Below are positions 12,217 to 17,109 of a DNA stretch of 17,109 nt, one piece after another. The notes beneath the pieces are model-generated. The model saw only the letters and a list, made by a program, of their open reading frames with translations. It was not told where the DNA came from and did not search any database. The translations under genes were made by a program, and so were the position numbers. Every line of letters begins with the position of its first letter. Within the stretch, counting starts at the first letter, position 1. The stretch is from JBBTCX01 sp038043045. GTDB lineage: Bacteria; Planctomycetota; Phycisphaerae; UBA1845. The DNA is taken from positions 1 through 17,109 of the forward strand of contig JBBTCX010000354.1 in the NCBI GenBank assembly GCA_038043045.1. Reading direction: 5' to 3'.

Positions 12217-13619
12217 TGACCCGCGTTCAGGAACTGTGCCGGAAGCTCAAGCCGGTTCTCGGCAGGAAAGTCGACGGCCTGTGGCACGCCTATCTCGCCG
12301 ACACAGACGCCGACGGCAAGGCTGACATCGAGCAGACGCTCGAATTGCTGGCCGCGAAGCATCTGGGGCAGAGCTACGAACCCGACCGGTCGCCGTTCCC
12401 GCCGCCCTCACGAGTGTTCGCCGGGGCGGGCGACATTTCGATTGGACAGGTCTCGTATGGTGCGAGGGAACTGTACCCCTTTTCGCTCAAGAGCATCCGC
12501 CTCAAGGAGCACATCCTAATCGCCGGCAGAAGCGGTTCCGGTAAGACCAATCTCGCCTTTGTGCTCATGGACGGCATCATGCGACGGGGCATCAAAGTCC
12601 TGGCCCTGGACTGGAAACGCGCCTACCGCGATCTGCTACAGTTGCATCCTGATCTTCGAGTCTTCACTATCGGGCGAAACGTCTCGCCCTTTCGATTCAA
12701 CCCCCTGATCCCCCCGCCGGGCTGCGAGGTGCACGTCTGGATCAAGCTGATCGTGGACGTCATCGCCGCAGCCTATCTCGGCGGGGAAGGCGTCATCAGT
12801 CTGCTCATTGCCGGACTGGATCGACTCTACCCGGAGGCAGCGGCAAAGAACCGCTGGCCGACGGTCGTCGATCTCCTGTTCTGGCTGCGAAGCGCCAAGC
12901 TCAGGGGACGTGCCGCCCTCTGGCAGGCGTCCGCGGAACGAATCCTGCTGGCCATGACCTACGGAGAGTTCGGTGCCGTCTTGAACACCCAAAGCAACAC
13001 TCACCTCGAGGACCTTCTGAACCACAACGTGATCTTCGAGATGGACGGACTGTCCAGTTCGTCCGACCGGGCGATGTTCTCCGAGGCCATCACCATGTAC
13101 CTCTACCGTTATCGTCTCGCGCTCGGCCCGCGCGAGGAACTGACCAACGTCATCATCCTAGAGGAGGCGCACAACCTCCTCTCTGCCAAGCAGACGGGGA
13201 CGAAGGAATCCGTATTGGAAACATCAATTCGTATGATCCGCCAATACGGACTGGGATACGTCTTTGTCGATCAATCAGCTTCCTTGTTAAGCAAGGTGGC
13301 CTTCGCTAATTCGTACGCCACATTGGCGTTGAGCCAGAAGCTCCGCTCCGACATCCAGGCCATGGCCGGGGCGATGAATCTGACCGACGAGCAGCGCGAT
13401 GCGTTAAGCACGCTGCCCGTGGGCACGACCGTCGTGCGCCTGGCGGATGAGCATCCCGAGCCGTTCATGGTTCGGATCCCCCGTTGCCCGATTCGTGAAG
13501 GCTCCGTGTCGGATTCGACGATCCGAGAGCAGATGCGAGCTTATTACGCCGAGTCCGCCCCCAATCAATCCCTACTCCCCGAACCGCCGGCGATTCCGGC
13601 GGTTCCGGCCGCAGATTAA
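12213..13619 (+). CDS. HerA/FtsK-superfamily P-loop ATPase
   Basis: ATP-driven DNA or protein translocase of the HerA/VirB4/TraG type, usually a hexameric ring. Residues 105-112 are the Walker A GRSGSGKT, preceded by KEHILIA; VLALDWKRAYRDL (129-141) is the typical strand after it; Walker B with two acidic residues is NVIILEEAHNLL (312-323, E317/E318). Further family motifs are YVFVDQSASLLSKVAFANSY (349-368) and LPVGTTVVRLAD (401-412). No transmembrane helices, so it is not a classic coupling protein. Length 468 aa. The last ~20 residues are Pro/Ala-rich. It is coupled to the coiled-coil gene before it and followed by a nuclease-like gene, as in HerA-NurA-type or mobile-element DNA-processing pairs. 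Family strong, substrate unknown. Confidence 0.9.
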   Translation: MMTRVQELCRKLKPVLGRKVDGLWHAYLADTDADGKADIEQTLELLAAKHLGQSYEPDRSPFPPPSRVFAGAGDISIGQVSYGARELYPFSLKSIRLKEHILIAGRSGSGKTNLAFVLMDGIMRRGIKVLALDWKRAYRDLLQLHPDLRVFTIGRNVSPFRFNPLIPPPGCEVHVWIKLIVDVIAAAYLGGEGVISLLIAGLDRLYPEAAAKNRWPTVVDLLFWLRSAKLRGRAALWQASAERILLAMTYGEFGAVLNTQSNTHLEDLLNHNVIFEMDGLSSSSDRAMFSEAITMYLYRYRLALGPREELTNVIILEEAHNLLSAKQTGTKESVLETSIRMIRQYGLGYVFVDQSASLLSKVAFANSYATLALSQKLRSDIQAMAGAMNLTDEQRDALSTLPVGTTVVRLADEHPEPFMVRIPRCPIREGSVSDSTIREQMRAYYAESAPNQSLLPEPPAIPAVPAAD

Positions 13620-14310
13620 GTATAATGAACTGAATCGAGAATCTCTGGAACCCCACCCACCATCCCCCAAAACATCATTCACCGTCGGTTTTCAACCGGA
13701 TGAACTGATAGACGGAAAGCCCCCACCACCTGAAACCATATCGCGAGATGCGATACGGTTTTTGATTGATGTTGCTGCAAGACCCCTTTCCACAACTGTC
13801 TCAAGATATCAACGATTGCATCTTTCCCGCCGCCGCGGAAACGCCATCCGTCAAGATATTCTTACCGCAGGCATTATTGAATCCGTCCCTCTTGCCACCC
13901 GCACCGGGCAGGTGATGTTGTTCCAGTTGACCCATCACGGACGCACGGTTTGTACCTCTCTCGGCATCGATCCCGGTCCCCTTCCCCGCGCCAGTTTGGA
14001 GCACACGTTTTGGGCACGGCGCGTTGCGCATCAGTTTGAGCAGCAAGGTTTCGAGGTCGTGCTCGAGCATCCGATCAAGGGTGATGGCTTCATCGATGTG
14101 GTCGCTCAGCGCCCCGGCGAACGCGTAGCGATCGAGATCGAAACCGGAAAATCGGACATCAAGATGAACGTCGAGAAACTCCGCGGCCTCGGCTTCGACC
14201 GCGTTATTCTTGTGGCCACTTCGCCCTCCGCCGTGGCTGCTTGTCATCGGGCGCTGGACGCGGCCGGGAAACGCGAGGTTGAGCTCATGACATGGCTGGA
14301 TGTGTCGTAG
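13447..14310 (+). CDS. winged-helix plus PD-(D/E)XK nuclease-like protein, start uncertain
   Basis: Residue numbers refer to the longest frame. About 97-175 form a winged-helix-like domain (ISRDAIRFLIDVAARPLSTT, ending MLFQLTHHGRTVC). About 180-287 form a restriction-endonuclease-like fold: E185 in a helix, D217 in GDGFIDVVA, then E230-I-E232 and K235 in VAIEIETGKSD, then a helix and strand (FDRVILVATS). That fits PD-(D/E)XK nucleases. The start is unclear: ATG 13447 and GTG 13495 lie inside the ATPase gene and encode Arg/Pro-rich residues, and no ATG or GTG with a Shine-Dalgarno follows its stop; a TATAAT at 13621 may mark a separate promoter. Probably the ATPase's partner. Catalytic activity is inferred. 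Confidence 0.72.
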   Translation: MSIPSRSWFGSPVARFVKAPCRIRRSESRCELITPSPPPINPYSPNRRRFRRFRPQIKYNELNRESLEPHPPSPKTSFTVGFQPDELIDGKPPPPETISRDAIRFLIDVAARPLSTTVSRYQRLHLSRRRGNAIRQDILTAGIIESVPLATRTGQVMLFQLTHHGRTVCTSLGIDPGPLPRASLEHTFWARRVAHQFEQQGFEVVLEHPIKGDGFIDVVAQRPGERVAIEIETGKSDIKMNVEKLRGLGFDRVILVATSPSAVAACHRALDAAGKREVELMTWLDVS

Positions 14311-14342
14311 TTCTCACCATGCATTTACGCTAGCAAAGGCGC

Positions 14343-15350
14343 GTGGTTAAAATTGGCCGCATGTGTGGGGACAGTTCTGGTCATGTGGTTCCCGGACAAT
14401 CAACGGACCTGTTGAACCAGTTCGAAGGTTCGATCGTCGGCCTTGCGGTCGGTGACGCACTCGGCCGCCCAACAGAATTTCTGCGAACTCTCGAAGGCAT
14501 CCGCGCTCGCTTCGGCCTTGAGGGCCTTACGGATTTGCAAGCCGACCGTCATCCTGCCGGAACCTATACCGACGACACGCAATTGAGCCTCTGCATCGCG
14601 CGAACCCTCATTCAGGCCGGTCGCAAGCCGTTGGATGAGCTCATGCTGGTTATGGCGGATGAGTTCCTCCGCTGGAGCCAATCGGCGGAGAACGACCGCG
14701 CTCCCGGCGCGACGTGTCTGGCCGGATGTCGGAACCTGGGGAAGGGTGTGGCGTGGCGTGAGGCTGGCCTTGTCGCGTCGAAAGGGTGCGGAAGCGCCAT
14801 GCGCACGGCACCCATCGGTTTGTTCTACTTTGACGACGAGGCACGACTTATGGCTATGGCCCAAGCCAGTTCGCTTCCCACACACCGGCATTCCACAGCC
14901 GTTGCCGCAGCAGTAGCGACGGCTCTCCTGGTTGCGTGGGCACTGCGACGTGACGATCCGACAGTTTACCCGCAACGGCTGGCCGCGGCCATGGATGCGC
15001 TGGAAGGCGGCGGGGAAGTTGCCCGGCTTGTTGCAAGGGTGCGGCGATACCTGAGCGAACCGCCGGATGAAGTGCTCTGCTCCCCTGTGCTTGGAGAGGC
15101 GTGGGTCGCCGACGAGGCCGTGGCAAGCGGCTTGTACTGCTTCTGCCGCAGCCCTGACGATTTTCAGTGCACCGTGCTCACCGCGGCCAATACGGTTGGC
15201 GATTCGGACAGCATTGGCTGCATCGCCGGTGCTATCAGCGGCGCCTACAACGGCATGCACGCCATTCCGAGACGATGGAGCGACGGTGTCGAGAACAGTG
15301 CGATCCTCCGCCAGGTGGCGCGCGACCTTCTTAGCGCTCGTTCGCAATAA
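14343..15350 (+). CDS. ADP-ribosylglycohydrolase (DraG/ARH3 family)
   Basis: Removes ADP-ribose from proteins, nucleic acids or small molecules, using a two-magnesium site. All signature parts are present: GSIVGLAVGDALGRPTEF at ~29-46, the metal-binding TYTDDTQLSL at 74-83 (T76, D77, D78), GCGSAMRTAPIGLF at 148-161, and the C-terminal NTVGDSDSIGCIAGAISGAY at 283-302 (D287, D289, S290). At 335 aa it has the usual size and looks intact. GTG 14343 gives the longest product; ATG 14361 is equally plausible, since neither has a strong Shine-Dalgarno and the domain begins after residue 25. It starts 32 bases after the nuclease-like gene on the same strand, so it may be part of the operon. Confidence 0.92.
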   Translation: MVKIGRMCGDSSGHVVPGQSTDLLNQFEGSIVGLAVGDALGRPTEFLRTLEGIRARFGLEGLTDLQADRHPAGTYTDDTQLSLCIARTLIQAGRKPLDELMLVMADEFLRWSQSAENDRAPGATCLAGCRNLGKGVAWREAGLVASKGCGSAMRTAPIGLFYFDDEARLMAMAQASSLPTHRHSTAVAAAVATALLVAWALRRDDPTVYPQRLAAAMDALEGGGEVARLVARVRRYLSEPPDEVLCSPVLGEAWVADEAVASGLYCFCRSPDDFQCTVLTAANTVGDSDSIGCIAGAISGAYNGMHAIPRRWSDGVENSAILRQVARDLLSARSQ

Positions 15351-15355
15351 AGTCA

Positions 15356-15495
15356 TCGGCCTACGCGGTAGTTCTAAAGGCCATCAAGAATCCGAAGCAC
15401 CCCGAGCATGAGGCGATGCTTCAAAGGGTGGCCGCCCCTTCGATCTCGAAGCCTTCGACGTCGAGGAAATCAACGCCAGACTACGCGATTGCTGA
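15356..15495 (+). pseudogene. C-terminal remnant resembling pRiA4b ORF-3 family
   Basis: No start codon fits. One frame reads AYAVVLKAIKNPKHPEHEAM and LQRVAA; from about 15436 the next frame continues PFDLEAFDVEEINARLRDC and stops at TGA 15493-15495. Joined, this resembles the C-terminal end of plasmid pRiA4b ORF-3-like proteins, which I recall as a NPKHPEH block followed by FDPEAFDxxxxN. The N-terminal part and the usual G-G-x-x-G-Y sequence are gone and a one-base deletion near 15434 breaks the frame. It is a scrap of a plasmid-type gene, overlapping the end of the opposing gene by about 26 bases. The family call rests on memory of the motif. Confidence 0.5.
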
Positions 15496-15889
15496 ATGAC
15501 GGATGCGCGAAACTATTGACACAGGCTGCTGTTGCGGGCGCCGGGAACGATTCGAGCCATACGGGTCGAATCATGGCCATCGGAAAAACGTGCGGCAAGA
15601 CCGGCGTTATCATATGGGAGCGGAACACCTCACTGGAGAAACGGATCGTTAGTCCCTGACCATACGCGCCCGGCACAGTGCTGACGGCGGGAACCGTGGG
15701 AGTAGGCACGATGGGCCCAGGTACTATGGCGCCGGCGCACGGTCCGATCGCATAACCTCGCCCGCTTGTCGCCCCAAAACTCCCTGGACCGAAGGCAAAG
15801 GCCCCGGTCGCGGTCAAAAGGAGCGCGATCGTGAGCGTTAGAAAAGTGACGAGTCCTCGCCAACCGCCGTCCATCTTGCCGCCGGTCAT
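15470..15889 (-). CDS. exported Pro/Gly-rich small protein
   Basis: 139 aa. The N terminus has a clear Sec signal: a basic start (MTGGKMDGGWRG), a hydrophobic core (LVTFLTLTIALLLTATG) and an A-F-A cleavage site near residue 32. After it comes a stretch rich in Gly, Pro and Val (AGAIVPGPIVPTPTVPAVST). The last ~50 residues (from IRPVWLESF) look random and overlap the pRiA4b-like remnant, so the true C terminus may have been replaced by rearrangement. The ATG overlaps the previous stop (ATGA at 15886-15889), which supports the start. Function unknown. Confidence 0.5.
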   Translation of the reverse strand: MTGGKMDGGWRGLVTFLTLTIALLLTATGAFAFGPGSFGATSGRGYAIGPCAGAIVPGPIVPTPTVPAVSTVPGAYGQGLTIRFSSEVFRSHMITPVLPHVFPMAMIRPVWLESFPAPATAACVNSFAHPSFSNRVVWR

Positions 15890-16317
15890 GAGGAGCCACC
15901 GTCGACTGGACCAAAGCCGTGGAGAATGGCGCCTCGGTACTGCTGGCGAGCCCGGTTGTATTCGGCCTGCACGGCTCGAATCAGGTTTTCTTCCAAGCGG
16001 GGCGCTGCCACATCGTTCTCGCGTACAAACACGGCCGGGATGTAGTTGGCACGATAAACACCGTTCTGATGATCATAGTCGAGGCCTTGCGCCGCGTCGG
16101 CATACTCGATGACCAAGCTGTCATAGGTCGGCAGGGTGAAGGTCGGACGCCAAATGTCGTGGCGGCCGCGGTCGTAAATCAAACGGGCCTGGCGATAGAA
16201 AGCGGGAATGTCGTACCGGTCCAGCACATCGCCAATCCGCGCTTCGGCATCGGATTGGTATGGGGGCTCGGCCGCCTCCACTCGGCCTTCGAGCGATGCG
16301 TAAGTTTTTGCATTCAT
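15886..16317 (-). CDS. PD-(D/E)XK-like protein with altered PD motif
   Basis: 143 aa. Residues ~22-71 follow a restriction-endonuclease-like layout: SDAEARIGDVLDRYDIP (E25 in helix 1), FYRQARLIYDRG, then IWRPTFTLPTYDSLVIEYAD. In related proteins as I know them the strand reads RPDFTLP..LVIEY; here P58 is followed by T59 instead of Asp, while E71 remains. The core metal-binding aspartate is thus missing and the protein may bind DNA without cutting it. A later YIPAVFVREND fits the last strand of the fold. Start and stop both overlap neighbours by ATGA, so it is translated with them. Fold moderately sure; activity doubtful. Confidence 0.6.
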   Translation of the reverse strand: MNAKTYASLEGRVEAAEPPYQSDAEARIGDVLDRYDIPAFYRQARLIYDRGRHDIWRPTFTLPTYDSLVIEYADAAQGLDYDHQNGVYRANYIPAVFVRENDVAAPRLEENLIRAVQAEYNRARQQYRGAILHGFGPVDGGSS

Positions 16318-17109
16318 GGTTGGGTCACCTCGGGTGTTGATTGAGTAACGCGTTGAGCAAGAGTGATGAGCTTCGTCTCCGTGCGATCTATGATCTTGAA
16401 GAGCCTTGTGTTGTGCGCCTGAAGCTTCGAGGCCGATTCGAGCAGTCTCGTCACTTTAGGATACTCGTGCCGCTGCAGGGCCTCTGCTGCGTCTTTCGTG
16501 AGTTCACGGATACGGCGCTCGGCCTCGGCGCAAGCGCGGTCCAAACGTTCGAGGCGTAGATCGAGCTTGAGCTCCTTAAATCGGGCGGCCAGTTCCTCGC
16601 CGAGTTCATGTTGTTCCTTGGGGGGCAGCTTCGAGATGACCCCGCGAATCTCCTCGATACGGGTCACGTGCCCCTTGCGCATTTGGTAGGCCCTCTCGCG
16701 GAGTGCCGCGAGGCGCTCGGTCAGATAGCCCTCCGCGGGAAGGATGCGACGGAACTGGAGCATGAGGTCGTTCTCCAGCTCCGGGCGGTCATCCAGAAAG
16801 TCCGCCTCACGCCGCGTCCGGTGCAACTGTTTTGCCAGCGTGCCGGCCAGGTGGCGGTCACGGTAGAGTCGAACGAGGTCGTTTCGCACGGACGGAACCG
16901 TGGCTGGAGTTTGTGGGAACCAGCGGTGGTGATCCTGCCGATGGTTGAACAGCGTGAGAATTCCAACCAATAGCGCGACCGTCGTGATCGTTTGAAGCAC
17001 CTGCTCGTTGAGAGGCCATGGGATGCCGAGGATCCAGCCGATCAGGATGCTCAGACCGAAGGTGAACGACAGACCCGCGATGGTCCCGCCGATAGCGCGG
17101 ATCGCCCGG
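16314..17109 (-). CDS. two-helix membrane protein with long coiled coil, 5'-partial
   Basis: A GTG at 17000 could start a 228-aa product, but the frame has no stop up to the right edge, and the added residues form a convincing membrane helix (AGLSFTFGLSILIGWILGIP) paired with a second just after (ITTVALLVGILTLF). I infer that the gene begins outside the window. The remaining ~200 residues are soluble charged helix (LRERAYQMRKGHVTRIEEIR; ELKLDLRLERLDRACAEAER), probably a cytoplasmic coiled coil. The stop overlaps the start of the nuclease-like gene (ATGA). A membrane anchor or sensor for that neighbour is possible; family unknown. Confidence 0.65.
   Translation of the reverse strand, partial: RAIRAIGGTIAGLSFTFGLSILIGWILGIPWPLNEQVLQTITTVALLVGILTLFNHRQDHHRWFPQTPATVPSVRNDLVRLYRDRHLAGTLAKQLHRTRREADFLDDRPELENDLMLQFRRILPAEGYLTERLAALRERAYQMRKGHVTRIEEIRGVISKLPPKEQHELGEELAARFKELKLDLRLERLDRACAEAERRIRELTKDAAEALQRHEYPKVTRLLESASKLQAHNTRLFKIIDRTETKLITLAQRVTQSTPEVTQP

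Noticed and set aside
14400..15356. 318-aa minus-strand frame.
   Set aside because: It is the antisense shadow of the ADP-ribosylglycohydrolase, whose motifs are all on the plus strand.
1..17109. CRISPR arrays, tRNA, rRNA, phage structural genes, relaxase or integrase genes.
   Set aside because: None seen: no regularly spaced direct repeats, no cloverleaf or rRNA-like sequence noticed by eye, and no matching protein motifs in any plausible frame.

Overview
The window is a GC-rich bacterial sequence (roughly 60% G+C by eye). The mix of genes suggests a Planctomycetota-like bacterium, probably a draft or metagenome assembly: a WD40+HEAT repeat protein, a lipoprotein with a carboxypeptidase-regulatory-like domain, an SEC-C protein, a peptidase-less LexA-like regulator, and many small orphan genes. 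A run of exactly ten Ns at 4155-4164 marks a scaffold gap. The taxonomic call is inference; there is no rRNA or tRNA here to confirm it.

Layout. (1) 2-2293: a WD40/HEAT repeat protein whose frame is open to the left edge, so its 5' end is missing. (2) 2377-2770: a decayed IS3-family remnant with a frameshifted orfA and only the first codons of orfB. (3) 2877-3308 (-): a small secreted lipoprotein, with a 113-bp MITE-like element (13-bp perfect terminal inverted repeats, CTAA on both sides) just upstream. (4) 3504-5667 (+): a tightly packed run of small genes ending in an ArdC-type antirestriction protein. It contains three copies of one ~55-aa domain, a gene broken by a 1-base frameshift, and structured leaders. 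(5) 5804-8877 (-): five genes on the opposite strand, including an SEC-C protein and a LexA-like winged-helix regulator. (6) 8972-10630 (+): further small accessory genes separated by hairpins. One leader is a near copy of the leader at 3504, and another hairpin buries a Shine-Dalgarno sequence. (7) 10631-11274: a G-skewed, hairpin-rich stretch without a convincing gene. (8) 11275-11448 (-): a 57-aa small gene, divergent from (9) 11608-15350 (+): a probable operon of a coiled-coil protein, a HerA/FtsK-type P-loop ATPase, a winged-helix/PD-(D/E)XK nuclease-like protein and an ADP-ribosylglycohydrolase. (10) 15356-15495: a frameshifted C-terminal scrap resembling the pRiA4b ORF-3 family. (11) 15470-17109 (-): three genes joined by ATGA overlaps: a two-helix membrane/coiled-coil protein cut by the right edge, a PD-(D/E)XK-like protein with an altered PD motif, and an exported small protein.

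How it fits together. The centre (about 3440-14310) looks like a mobile or formerly mobile accessory region: antirestriction protein, many short closely spaced genes, a translocase-type ATPase with a nuclease-like partner, and decayed transposon pieces at the margins. The two most interesting signals are the duplicated leader with two competing hairpins next to a Shine-Dalgarno (3504-3555 and 9527-9577), and the coiled-coil / HerA-like ATPase / nuclease gene trio (11608-14310), which could be a defence, transfer or DNA-processing module. Neither function is shown by the sequence alone.
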